Shown here: positions 24,962-33,444 of the stretch, one piece after another | Layout: each line of letters opens with the position of its first letter | Position numbering within the stretch: the stretch's first letter is position 1 | Assembly: GCF_003014475.1 (NCBI RefSeq) | Contig: NZ_PYGJ01000009.1 | Location: 105,171 to 169,170, forward strand | Reading direction: 5' to 3' | From: Shimia abyssi | Lineage (GTDB): Bacteria > Pseudomonadota > Alphaproteobacteria > Rhodobacterales > Rhodobacteraceae | DNA: 64,000 nucleotides | Position numbers and translations under genes: made by a program | Notes under the pieces: generated by a model | Told to the model about the DNA's origin: nothing | Database searches by the model: none | The model's input: only the letters and a program-made list of their open reading frames with translations

Positions 24962-26073
24962 GAGCGGCGCCCCGAAGGTATCATCAGCGCTTCACCCTTT
25001 AGGCGCAGATAGGCCAGCGGTGGCCCAAGATATAGCGCAAAGGCGGCAACAATGACCAACACCGGCGGCCAGCTTTCTGCTACGCCCGTGATCACCAAGC
25101 GCGCCAAAATATCTCCGGTCATCAACAACAGTGTCGCCACGGGCAGGGCGATATATCGCCCCACTCCTGCACCACCCGCCACCAGCGCCGCCAGCGCGAG
25201 CATTGCCGCCATCGGCACCATCAATGCCCGCGTCGCCAGCTTGGCAATGCGCGGTGTCTCGTCCGGCGAGATGTTCAGAATGCGCTCGGCCTTGGTCCTT
25301 TCGCGTACGGGGGGCTGGGTGATGTCGGCCATGCGAAATGTGAAATCTGCCGCTGCCACCTCAAACCGGCTCACGTCTTTCTGCGCGGCTGGCATATCGG
25401 GGTAATCCCCTTCATAGGCTGCCAGATTGTTCAATTCGATCTTGCGTTCGGCCTCTGGGCCCGGTCCGGTCACGGTCCAATCCCGCGCCTGAATGGTGCG
25501 CCATCGCCCATCTACATCGGGCTGAAACACAAACAATTGCCCGCGCCGGTCTAGCCCGTCTTCGGGCGGGGTGGCCACAAAAGTCACGGTTTTTATTGTC
25601 TGCACCGAACTTACTGGGGTGGTTGCTTCTATCTTTGCAACGATGTGTTCACTGCGCAGCTCCGCCATCTTGATGCGGCCTGCATAGCGTGCCAATGGCG
25701 ACAACACTCCTGAAATCGCAAGGCTGACCGCGCCACCCAGCAAGCCGATGATCAAGACCACACCCACGACACGCCGCCATGCCACTCCGGTGCTGGCCAG
25801 AATGACCAATTCCCCCCGGTTTCGTGCGTCCGAAACCACAAAATACACCGCGATCAAAAACCCAATCGCCAGCGCCAGATCCAGAATCTCGGGCATCTTG
25901 AAAACCAACAGAACCGACACATCAGCCGCGCTGCCTTCCAGCCTCAGCGCTTCCTCCATCAGTGTCGTAAAGCTTTCGGCCAAAAAAATCGCCTCGACCC
26001 CCAGCAGGATCACCAGCAACCGCCGCAGTATGGGAAAACCCAGCACGCGCACTATGGGGCCAAACACTCTCAT
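24958..26073 (-). CDS. LptF-like YjgP/YjgQ-family permease
   Basis: A 371-residue partner of the downstream LptG-like permease. It shows the paired N-terminal spans (RRLLVILLGVEAIFLAESF), the conserved cytoplasmic coupling region NRGELVILASTGVAWRRVV used by the family to contact LptB, a periplasmic domain of about 150 residues, and C-terminal spans. The start is 40 bases after the CdsA-like stop, in the same direction. The coupling motif indicates that it needs an ATPase, presumably the housekeeping LptB encoded elsewhere. Confidence 0.84.
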   Translation of the reverse strand: MRVFGPIVRVLGFPILRRLLVILLGVEAIFLAESFTTLMEEALRLEGSAADVSVLLVFKMPEILDLALAIGFLIAVYFVVSDARNRGELVILASTGVAWRRVVGVVLIIGLLGGAVSLAISGVLSPLARYAGRIKMAELRSEHIVAKIEATTPVSSVQTIKTVTFVATPPEDGLDRRGQLFVFQPDVDGRWRTIQARDWTVTGPGPEAERKIELNNLAAYEGDYPDMPAAQKDVSRFEVAAADFTFRMADITQPPVRERTKAERILNISPDETPRIAKLATRALMVPMAAMLALAALVAGGAGVGRYIALPVATLLLMTGDILARLVITGVAESWPPVLVIVAAFALYLGPPLAYLRLKGEALMIPSGRRS

Positions 26074-26113
26074 GGCGTCACTCTCGACATGGCAGGCCCG
26101 TTACGCAACCCCG

Positions 26114-26986
26114 TCACAGCCACGTCACCAGAACCTGTAACGCGACCAAAGCGCCAGCGGCGGCGATCCAGCTGTCCAGCGAATCAAACATGCCCCCCTG
26201 ACGCGCCATTAAAACTGGATAATCCTTGACCCCCGCCATGCGTTTAAGGCGCGATGCCGCCAAATCTCCCACAATAGCCATCCCGGCCACCATCAGCGCA
26301 ATTAACACGACGCCCACAACGCTCAGACCCAATGCCACCGCCAAGACACCGCCGATCACACAAACACCAACAGCACCCCCGATCAGCCCCTCAACTGTCT
26401 TGCGTGGTGACAAAACAGGAAATGCCTTGCGTCGCCCAAACAGCTTGCCACTCAGCAGCGCAAAGCTGTCGAAAACCTCGACCAGCACATAGGCCCCGAA
26501 CACCGCGATCCGCAAATCCGCGTCCACCGCGCCATGGGCAAACAACGCCATGGGCAAGAGCGGAAACACTAGCACATCGACTATACCGCGCCATCGCCCC
26601 AATGCATCGCTGCCAAAGACCAGTGCTGCAAACAACACTGGCCACGCAATAATAATGCCATACCGCGCTGCGGGCAGGGTGATCGTTGCTGCACACAGCC
26701 CCAAGGCCGCAAAGGCCAACCCACCATGGCCCAATCGCACCACGCCAACCTCGTATCCAACGCGTAGCGCGATTACACCAACCAGCACCAAAACGCCATT
26801 TGTGCCAATCAGCACCGCGCCAATCAATACGGCCGCAATCAGGGATGCACTGAAAAACGTAGCGAGCAAATCCTTGCCAATGTCACGCGTGCGGCGCATG
26901 GCGCACAGCGCGCCCAATACGCCGTACCCTGCCACCAACAAGACAGCAGCGATCAGCGCCAGTTGATCGATCGACACCGCGCTCAT
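26114..26986 (-). CDS. CdsA-family phosphatidate cytidylyltransferase with altered signature
   Basis: A 290-residue, eight-span membrane protein of the CDP-diglyceride synthase family. It keeps SPRKTVEG (193-200), the D173 region and SRLKRMAGVKD (245-255), but the canonical HGG...DR motif reads QGGMFDS (263-269): histidine is replaced by glutamine and arginine by serine. The enzyme class activates a phosphorylated lipid with CTP. As Rhodobacterales need a standard CdsA elsewhere, this copy may accept a different lipid phosphate, for example phosphorylated ceramide or a sphingoid base, or be catalytically altered. It overlaps the reductase gene by 4 bases. Confidence 0.83.
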   Translation of the reverse strand: MSAVSIDQLALIAAVLLVAGYGVLGALCAMRRTRDIGKDLLATFFSASLIAAVLIGAVLIGTNGVLVLVGVIALRVGYEVGVVRLGHGGLAFAALGLCAATITLPAARYGIIIAWPVLFAALVFGSDALGRWRGIVDVLVFPLLPMALFAHGAVDADLRIAVFGAYVLVEVFDSFALLSGKLFGRRKAFPVLSPRKTVEGLIGGAVGVCVIGGVLAVALGLSVVGVVLIALMVAGMAIVGDLAASRLKRMAGVKDYPVLMARQGGMFDSLDSWIAAAGALVALQVLVTWL

Positions 26987-27777
26987 GGACCGAATTTGCG
27001 GATCATGCGCCGCTGATGCCAGCGCAGCACCGGTGCAATCAAGCTGCCAAATCGATGCAACCCGGCCATCTGGAACCCCGGCGCCACCACCAGCCGCCCG
27101 CGCGCCATACCGTCAATCAACCGTTGCGCCACTGGCTCGGCCTGCCACAGCCCGCCACCTTCGGAAATCTTGGCGGTTGCTGCGGGTTTCGTGGCCTTTT
27201 CTGCCTCTAACTGCGGTGTCTCGGTGTCGGGCGGATAACAGATCGTCACCCCGATCCCTTGTGGTTCCAGCTCCAGATGCAAAATCTCGGCCAGCCCGCG
27301 CAGCGCAAATTTTGACGGGGCATAGGCGCCATAGCCGTAGATCCCCACAAATGCGGTTCCCGACGAGATCAATCCAATCTGTCCGCCCCCCGCCTTGGCC
27401 ATCGGCCCGGCCAGTGCCTTGGTGAAATAGAGCGCGCCAAAATAGTTCACCGCCATCTGGCGTTCATGCAACTCCAATGGCTGTTCGCTGAACAACCCCG
27501 GCTGCGCAAAACCTGCGCTGGCAATCGCCACCTCGGGCGCGCCCATTGCGGCCACCGCCTCGTCCAGCGCCGCAGTCACCGCCGCGCGGTCACTGACATC
27601 AACCGCAAAACAGCGCACATCGACATTTGGCGCAGCAGCTAGAATACCGTCGCGCGCCCGCGCCAGTTTCACACTGTCGCGGGCAAAAATCGCAATGTCA
27701 TGGCCCTTTTGTGCCAACAGCTTTGCGGCGGCATACCCTATGCCGCTCGATCCACCGCTGACAAAGACCGGGCGCAT
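26983..27777 (-). CDS. SDR reductase resembling eukaryotic 3-ketodihydrosphingosine reductase
   Basis: A 264-residue classical short-chain dehydrogenase with cofactor loop S7-G-G-S-S-G12-I-G14, N111, catalytic S138/S139 and Y152-x3-K156. After the core it carries YPPDTETPQLEAE (181-193), TKP (196-198) and ISE (204-206). This run is the hallmark of FVT1/Tsc10-type 3-ketodihydrosphingosine reductases (YPPDTDTP...EN..KP...IS), and generic FabG-like SDRs lack it. The predicted reaction is NADPH-dependent reduction of the 3-keto sphingoid made by the oxoamine synthase four genes upstream in the operon. A C-terminal hydrophobic/basic tail (RWHQRRMIRKFG) may hold it at the membrane. It overlaps its neighbours by 1 and 4 bases. 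Confidence 0.8.
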   Translation of the reverse strand: MRPVFVSGGSSGIGYAAAKLLAQKGHDIAIFARDSVKLARARDGILAAAPNVDVRCFAVDVSDRAAVTAALDEAVAAMGAPEVAIASAGFAQPGLFSEQPLELHERQMAVNYFGALYFTKALAGPMAKAGGGQIGLISSGTAFVGIYGYGAYAPSKFALRGLAEILHLELEPQGIGVTICYPPDTETPQLEAEKATKPAATAKISEGGGLWQAEPVAQRLIDGMARGRLVVAPGFQMAGLHRFGSLIAPVLRWHQRRMIRKFGP

Positions 27778-28898
27778 CAGGCGCTGGCCTCGCCCCCTTT
27801 GACGAAGTCCATGATGACATCATGGGCATCGGTGTCTTCCATCTGCTCCGGGGGGTGCTTGAACAGATAGGCGCTCGCGCTGGTGATCGGACCGGACAGG
27901 CCGCGATCCTTGGCAATCTGGGCCAAACGAATGGCAACCAACGCTTCGGCGGCGGCATTCGGACTGTCTTCGACGTCCAGACGCACTTCGATATTTGTAC
28001 GCGCGCCGCCAAACAGACGCCCTTCCATGCGGATATAGGCGACCTTGCGGTCATTCAGCCACGGCACGTAATCTGATGGACCAATGCGGATGTCGTCCGA
28101 TTCAAGACGACGCTCCATCACGGCTTGCACCGCTTCGGTTTTGCTCTCGCGTTTGCTGACCAGACGATCCTGTTCCGCCATGTTCAGGAAATCGGTGTTG
28201 CCGCCGACGTTCAACTGATAGGTCCGGTCCACTTCGACACCGCGCTGCGCAGCCAACGTGGTCAAGGTGCGGTGCACGATGGTTGCACCAAACTGTGCTT
28301 TGAAATCATCGCCCAAAATCGGCACGCCCGCCTTACGGAACTTTTCGGCCCAAACCGGGTGCGATGCGATGAACACTGGAATACCGTTCACCACGGCCAC
28401 ACCGGCCTCCAACGCGCATTCCACATAAAATTCAACGGCTTGCTGCGATCCAACCGGCAGGAAAATCACCATGACATCCGCTTCCAGCTCGCGCAGCTTG
28501 GCAACGATGTCGTCTTTGCTCAGGGCAGGGGCCTCTGACAGGCGGAAACTGCGGTCTTCGCGGTTTTGCAGCATGTGCCACGCGACACCATCCAGATCGG
28601 GGCCACGATGGATCGCGCCAACCTGCTCGTCGATGTCCGTGTAAAACTGTTCGGTGCAATTTGGCGCCGCAAAGGCCGCTTCACCCAGCGATTTTCCAAC
28701 CTTGCGGATATCCACGTCAAACCCAGCGACCAGCTCGACATCCTCGCAGCGATATCCGCCAAGATCCGGAAAGCTGACCCCAACTGCGTCCGCGCCCTTG
28801 GCTTTGCAATACGAAACACCTTGAATTAGTGAACTGGCACAGTTGCCCACGCCCACGATCACTGTGCGAATGGGGCGGTTCGATGTTGTTGTTGTCAT
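27777..28898 (-). CDS. ino1: Inositol-3-phosphate synthase
   Basis: A 373-residue enzyme converting glucose-6-phosphate to 1D-myo-inositol 3-phosphate with bound NAD, of the short actinobacterial/archaeal form. Blocks: VIVGVGNCASSLIQG (NAD-binding), GDDFKAQFGATIVHRTLT, LNVGGNTDFLNM with the catalytic-site lysine-rich KRESKTEAV, and GPSDYVPWLNDRKVAYIRMEG. The stop overlaps the start of the reductase gene by one base and its own start overlaps the DUF4833 stop (ATGA). De novo inositol-phosphate synthesis is uncommon in Proteobacteria, and its position inside a lipid operon indicates use as a lipid headgroup. Confidence 0.95.
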   Translation of the reverse strand: MTTTTSNRPIRTVIVGVGNCASSLIQGVSYCKAKGADAVGVSFPDLGGYRCEDVELVAGFDVDIRKVGKSLGEAAFAAPNCTEQFYTDIDEQVGAIHRGPDLDGVAWHMLQNREDRSFRLSEAPALSKDDIVAKLRELEADVMVIFLPVGSQQAVEFYVECALEAGVAVVNGIPVFIASHPVWAEKFRKAGVPILGDDFKAQFGATIVHRTLTTLAAQRGVEVDRTYQLNVGGNTDFLNMAEQDRLVSKRESKTEAVQAVMERRLESDDIRIGPSDYVPWLNDRKVAYIRMEGRLFGGARTNIEVRLDVEDSPNAAAEALVAIRLAQIAKDRGLSGPITSASAYLFKHPPEQMEDTDAHDVIMDFVKGGEASA

Positions 28899-29524
28899 TC
28901 CTGGTATTCTCCGCCGGAAACGGCAATTAGATGTGTCACAAACCGCCCCGTTTTCGGGTCAGCCGTATAAAGTCGCAGGCGCTCGACCTTTGGCAACATG
29001 CCGCTCTCGTCCAGATCGAGGTACCCATAGATCAGCTCAAAATCACGATTGCCCAGCCGTGTCCAGAGAGCAGCCTCAAAAGGACCGGTTTGGCGTAACA
29101 TCAGTGTCTCACTACGCATGGCATTAAACGACACTTGATAGCTTTTGCCGTCTGGCATCGCTCGTGTGCGCACGCCAAATCCAAAAACACGCTCATACCA
29201 TCGCAGGGGCATGATCTGCCCTTGTTCTTCAAAGCGGCGCCAATAAACATCGACGGGACGGTGTTTGTTCAACTGCCCATCATCGTCAAAGCGGGCCACG
29301 TAAACAATCGTGTTAGCGTTCGATGTACGCTGGACAAAGAACACCTGATGTCGTTCTGCCGGATGGCGAAACTCCGGGCGCGCGGTTGGCAGCTGCGTGG
29401 ATGAACTGCTTGAAAGATAATGGATCTTTGGGCGCGCATATCCCGCGTCCGGTGTCAAAACCGCCGCCCCAATCGCCACTAACAGGCATATGCGCAGCAT
29501 CATCGGGATCAGCTGCGCAACCAT
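28895..29524 (-). CDS. DUF4833-family secreted protein
   Basis: A 209-residue protein with an N-terminal signal peptide (MMLRICLLVAIGAAVLTPDAGYA) and a DUF4833-like body: HQVFFVQRTSNANTIVYVA, HRPVDVYWRRFEEQG, and YERVFGFGVRTR. Function is not known for the family. It sits between the oxoamine synthase (4-base gap) and inositol-phosphate synthase (4-base overlap), so it is produced with lipid-synthesis enzymes yet is exported; a periplasmic lipid-binding or modifying role is conceivable but unproven. Confidence 0.72.
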   Translation of the reverse strand: MVAQLIPMMLRICLLVAIGAAVLTPDAGYARPKIHYLSSSSSTQLPTARPEFRHPAERHQVFFVQRTSNANTIVYVARFDDDGQLNKHRPVDVYWRRFEEQGQIMPLRWYERVFGFGVRTRAMPDGKSYQVSFNAMRSETLMLRQTGPFEAALWTRLGNRDFELIYGYLDLDESGMLPKVERLRLYTADPKTGRFVTHLIAVSGGEYQE

Positions 29525-29528
29525 CAGA

Positions 29529-30755
29529 TTACTCTGCGCTCAGGCGCGCCCGCACATCATGGGAACCGCCGGTCGCCTCTGCAATGGCATTGATCACGCG
29601 CTCAACATCTGCCTCGGTATGGGACGCGGACAAGAAGAAACGGATGCGTGGTAAATCCTTGGGCACGCCGATCTGGATCACAGGCGGGGCATAAATCCCC
29701 TGATCCATCAGCGCCTTGGCGACCATCACGCATTCCATAGGCGTGTCAAACATAATCGGCACAACGGCCTCGCCAATGGCTGTACCCGTGTTCAGCCCTG
29801 CCGCCTGTGCCTTTTCAAGGAACAACCGCGAGATATAGCGCAAACGGGTCACACGCTCTGGCTCGGCACGCAGAATTTTCAGGGCCTGATGCGAACTTGC
29901 CACCGTCGCTGGCTGCAATCCCACCGAATAAATGAAGCCGGCCAAACCATAGCGCATCCATTCGATAATCTGCTTGTTCCCGGCGACAAATCCACCAGCA
30001 GAGGCAAAACTCTTGGACAAGGTGCCAATCGACAGTTCAACCCGTGTCGGGTCCGTGCCAAAATGTTCGCTCAACCCGCGCCCAGTGGCACCCAGCACAC
30101 CATACGAATGTGCCTCGTCCAGCAAAAGCCACGCGTCATGTCGCTCTTTAATGTCCAAAAGCTTGGGCAGGTCCGTAATGTCCCCATCCATCGAGAACAG
30201 ACCCTCGGTGCAGATCAGAACCTGCCGATACTGACCACGCTTTTCCGCCAGAATGCTCTCAAGCTCGTTCAGATCGTTGTGCTTATAGGAAACTACGTCC
30301 GACTTTACGCCCTGTGTGCCCACCATAATCGAATTATGGGCCAGCTCATCCACGATGATCAGATCTTTGTGGTGCATCAGCAGGCCAATAATGCTGACGT
30401 TTGTCAGATAGCCCGAGATCATGGTCAGAACACCGCCCAACCCCAGAAAATCCGCCATGTCCGTTTCGAACGCGCGATGTGCCAAACGTTCGCCACCAAC
30501 AAGGCGCGATGCGCCTGTGCCCGTACCATGCCGATCAATTGCGGCTTTTGCGGCATTCTTCATTTCCGGATGCTGCAACAGGCCCAGATAGTCGTAGTGC
30601 GCCATAGATAAATAGCCATCTGGCCATTTGGCGCTCATTTCTTCCAGTGCATCGGTCGCAGCGAAATATGGGTTGTCCCCGTCAATCAGAAATCCACCAC
30701 CCAAGCGAAAGAATCGTTCCGCAAATGATAAAAAGCTCGAATTCTTGTCTTTCAT
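29529..30755 (-). CDS. PLP-dependent alpha-oxoamine synthase, serine palmitoyltransferase-like
   Basis: First gene of the seven-gene operon, 408 residues. It belongs to the alpha-oxoamine synthases (SPT, KBL, BioF, HemA), which condense an amino acid with an acyl thioester and release CO2. PLP ligands are visible: Schiff-base lysine K248 in GTLSKSFASAGG, D213-E-A-H216, and the ring-stacking H140 in DELAHNSI; substrate blocks are YDYLGLLQHP and GTGASRLVGGE. No bioABD, tdh or tetrapyrrole gene is adjacent, whereas a ketosphinganine-reductase-like enzyme is, which points to serine palmitoyltransferase activity. GGAGAA precedes the ATG. Amino-acid choice (serine, alanine or glycine) cannot be read from the sequence. 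Confidence 0.82.
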   Translation of the reverse strand: MKDKNSSFLSFAERFFRLGGGFLIDGDNPYFAATDALEEMSAKWPDGYLSMAHYDYLGLLQHPEMKNAAKAAIDRHGTGTGASRLVGGERLAHRAFETDMADFLGLGGVLTMISGYLTNVSIIGLLMHHKDLIIVDELAHNSIMVGTQGVKSDVVSYKHNDLNELESILAEKRGQYRQVLICTEGLFSMDGDITDLPKLLDIKERHDAWLLLDEAHSYGVLGATGRGLSEHFGTDPTRVELSIGTLSKSFASAGGFVAGNKQIIEWMRYGLAGFIYSVGLQPATVASSHQALKILRAEPERVTRLRYISRLFLEKAQAAGLNTGTAIGEAVVPIMFDTPMECVMVAKALMDQGIYAPPVIQIGVPKDLPRIRFFLSASHTEADVERVINAIAEATGGSHDVRARLSAE

Positions 30756-30927
30756 ACCATTCTCCGTTTTCGGACTTCTTGATCCATTGACTGGCTTGTT
30801 TCGTTGGCGGTTTGATCAATCCGATAACGGTTAAGACCCTTAAACGCCTGTTTAGCGAATATGAAGGCACAAATCGTGTCTATGCGCGCATTTGCGCCAA
30901 GTGCGTCTATTTAATCGTACATTACGT

Positions 30928-30939
30928 CCTGAATTCAGG
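30928..30939. promoter_or_regulatory. 12-bp perfect palindrome at the methyltransferase stop codon
   Basis: CCTGAATTCAGG spans the TGA stop of the methyltransferase gene and lies about 170 bases upstream of the lipid operon start. It may be an operator for that operon or a chance palindrome; no T-run follows on the minus strand. Confidence 0.25.
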
Positions 30940-31426
30940 CATCTCGTCGGTAAATAAAGCAGCGCCCCGGTACCGCACCCTCCGGCAAGGGCACGTTGCT
31001 CAGATTGTCAAAATACATCTGATCTGATGATACCATTAATCCGCCCACACATAGCAATGGTTCTATCAGCGGCGATACAAGTCGCGCAAATTGATCATTT
31101 TTTTCCAGATTGTGTCCACCTAGATCTGCATGAATTACAGTCGCGGTGGCACCAAAACGCGCCAATGCCTCTGGAAGCGTGTCACGCACATCGCCCAGCA
31201 TCGTCATGTCTTCAGTGGGGCGTGAGGCTGGATTTGATTCCACTTGGCGCTCAAACACAAAAATTTCCCGCTCAGACATGATTTCACGCATGTGGTCAAA
31301 TGTGCGCCCATTCCCCAGACCCAGTTCAAAGACCGGTCCGGTCATTTCTTTGGTCTGTTCAGCTGCGAAATTCAGGCACGCGCGTTGCGACACCATGCGA
31401 TTGATGAATACGTCTAGTCGGCTCAT
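30935..31426 (-). CDS. Small class I SAM-dependent methyltransferase
   Basis: A 163-residue single-domain methyltransferase. The SAM-binding motif I reads PVFELGLGNGRTFDH, and the acidic end of the second strand is FVFERQVE. AGGAG lies a few bases before the ATG. It is clearly a paralogue of the protein encoded at 47683-48159: both start MSRLD, have GLGNGRT(F/Y)DH(M/L)REI and end with a short RCFIYRR/RYCFYK strand. It lies 179 bases upstream of the oxoamine synthase on the same strand. The substrate is unknown; adjacency suggests a lipid or sugar headgroup. Confidence 0.78.
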   Translation of the reverse strand: MSRLDVFINRMVSQRACLNFAAEQTKEMTGPVFELGLGNGRTFDHMREIMSEREIFVFERQVESNPASRPTEDMTMLGDVRDTLPEALARFGATATVIHADLGGHNLEKNDQFARLVSPLIEPLLCVGGLMVSSDQMYFDNLSNVPLPEGAVPGRCFIYRRDA

Positions 31427-31665
31427 GTCTGCGCTCCTGAAACTAGGCTGGAATGCTGTTTTCCTCCCCTAGACCAGATCAACCGTGAATGGCACTCAAA
31501 AAAGTAATGGTTTCGATCAAACGCGGTTAAAATCACCAAACTGTTATGTTCTTGGGAGAAGGGAACACGCTAGATGCTTGCGACAGCGGACATAATCATG
31601 TTCACTCCGCAAAGCACCTTCTGGCCTATTGGGGACGATTGCGGGGTGCGACGAGGGAAAAACGC

Positions 31666-33444
31666 GTGACGGCACTATTGAATGTAGAGAATTTGACAAT
31701 CGGCTTTGGGGGCGCCGAGCCGGTTGTTGATGATGTCAGCTTTTCGGTTCAGCCGGGCGAGACGCTCGCACTGGTCGGTGAAAGTGGCTCTGGCAAAACC
31801 CTCAGCTGTCGGGCCGCCTTGCGCATCCTGCCCGCCGCGGCTCAAGTGCGATCCGGTCGCGTCTTATTGTCAGGCCCAGAAGGGGCGACGCCTATTGACC
31901 TGATGGATGTCAGCGAACGCCACATGTGCGGTATTCGCGGCGAACGCGTCTCGATGATCTTTCAGGAACCCATGCGCTCGCTCTCGCCGTTGCACCGGAT
32001 CGGCAACCAGGTGACCGAGGTGCTGCGCCTGCACAAAAACATCAACAAGGCAGAGCAAAGGAAACGTGTTCTGGCGATGTTTGAACGTGTCGGCTTCAAG
32101 GATCCGGCGCGCATTTACGAATCATATCCGTTTGAGCTGTCCGGCGGTATGCGCCAGCGCGCTATGATCGCCATGGCCATGGTTGGCCGTCCCGAGCTGC
32201 TGATCGCAGACGAACCCACGACTGCGCTGGATGTGACCACGCAAGCGCAGGTGCTTGGTCTGATCAAGGATCTGCAACAGGAATACGGCATGGCCGTGGT
32301 TCTTGTGACCCATGACTTAGGTGTCGTCGCCAACATGGCCGACCGCGTGGTCGTGATGAACCGGGGCCGCGTGATGGAGGCGGGACCAGCGCCGCTTATC
32401 CTGACCGATCCCAAGCACGGCTACACAACCGACCTGATGGCCGCCGCGCCCGAGATTCCTGCCTCGCCCATGGATAAAGCCAAAGAGAGCGAGCGCGACT
32501 ACATCCTAGAAATGCAGGACGTGTCCAAGACATTCACGCTCAAAGGCTCCTCTGCGTGGAAACCCAAAACCATCGTTCATGCGGTGCGTGGTATCGAATT
32601 TGGGGTCGAGCGCGGTAAAACACTTGCCGTTGTCGGCGAGTCCGGCTCCGGCAAAACCACCTGTGCCCGTATGGCACTGGGGGCAGAGCGGGCAGATCCC
32701 GGCGCCTCCATTCTGTTCCGCGCGGAAAAAGGCGGCGATGTCGTTGACCTGCAAAAGCTGGGCAATGCCGATCGGCTCGCGTTCCAACGCAAGGCGCAAA
32801 TGGTGTTTCAGGACCCGTATTCGACCCTGAACCCCCGAATGCGCGTGAAAGAAGCGCTGACAGAACCCATGGAAATCCACGGCGTCGGCTCTGTGTCCGA
32901 ACGCATGGATCGTGCGACGGAAATGCTGCGCTGGGTTGGCCTTAGCGAGAATATGCTCACCCGTTATCCGCATGCCTTTTCCGGCGGTCAGCGCCAGCGC
33001 CTGTCGATTGCTCGCGCGCTCATGCTGGGGCCAACTTTCTTAGTCTGCGACGAACCAACGTCGGCACTGGACGTGTCGGTTCAGGAACAGGTTCTGCAAC
33101 TGCTCGAAGAAATCCGCGACCGGCTCAACCTCAGCTACCTGTTTATCAGTCACGACCTTGCCGTCGTGGCGCGCATCGCCGACGAAGTCGCTGTGATGCG
33201 CTCTGGTCTTGTGGTGGAGCAGGGGCCGCCCGACCAGCTTTTTTACAACCCGCAACACCCCTACACCAAGGCGTTGATTGCTGCTCAGCCAGAGCCTGAC
33301 ATCAATCGCCCTATCAACCTCAAAATCGTGGCCCAGGGCGCTGGAGAACCTTCCAGTTGGCCTGACGCGTTCCGCTTTGATGGGCTTCAGGCCCCTCCGC
33401 TGACGGAAACCGGCCCCGGACACAAGGTGCGCTGCTATGTTTAG
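31666..33444 (+). CDS. YejF-type duplicated ABC ATPase of a peptide importer
   Basis: A 592-residue protein with two complete ATPase domains of the oligopeptide (Opp/Dpp/Yej) type. Walker A motifs are at 38-45 and 324-331 (GESGSGKT in both), with signatures [12 protein letters not shown] and [12 protein letters not shown]. It energises the permease pair encoded downstream. The GTG at 31666 is chosen because GAGGGAAAA lies about 8 bases upstream and residues after it match the family start ([14 protein letters not shown]); the longer frame from 31546 would add 40 unrelated residues. The gene leads a four-gene operon with binding protein and permeases, an order different from yejABEF of Escherichia coli. 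Confidence 0.9.
   Translation: MTALLNVENLTIGFGGAEPVVDDVSFSVQPGETLALVGESGSGKTLSCRAALRILPAAAQVRSGRVLLSGPEGATPIDLMDVSERHMCGIRGERVSMIFQEPMRSLSPLHRIGNQVTEVLRLHKNINKAEQRKRVLAMFERVGFKDPARIYESYPFELSGGMRQRAMIAMAMVGRPELLIADEPTTALDVTTQAQVLGLIKDLQQEYGMAVVLVTHDLGVVANMADRVVVMNRGRVMEAGPAPLILTDPKHGYTTDLMAAAPEIPASPMDKAKESERDYILEMQDVSKTFTLKGSSAWKPKTIVHAVRGIEFGVERGKTLAVVGESGSGKTTCARMALGAERADPGASILFRAEKGGDVVDLQKLGNADRLAFQRKAQMVFQDPYSTLNPRMRVKEALTEPMEIHGVGSVSERMDRATEMLRWVGLSENMLTRYPHAFSGGQRQRLSIARALMLGPTFLVCDEPTSALDVSVQEQVLQLLEEIRDRLNLSYLFISHDLAVVARIADEVAVMRSGLVVEQGPPDQLFYNPQHPYTKALIAAQPEPDINRPINLKIVAQGAGEPSSWPDAFRFDGLQAPPLTETGPGHKVRCYV

Noticed and set aside
26983..27777. Calling the SDR a generic FabG-like ketoacyl reductase
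   Set aside because: The YPPDTETP...TKP...IS segment after the catalytic core is characteristic of 3-ketodihydrosphingosine reductases and is absent from FabG.
29529..30755. Reading the oxoamine synthase as BioF, KBL or 5-aminolevulinate synthase
   Set aside because: No biotin, threonine-degradation or tetrapyrrole genes are adjacent, while a ketosphinganine-reductase-like gene is in the same operon. The assignment remains an inference since residues of the active site are shared by all four.
31546..31665. Extended N terminus for the duplicated ABC ATPase
   Set aside because: The extra 40 residues resemble no family start, and the GTG at 31666 has a well-placed ribosome-binding site.
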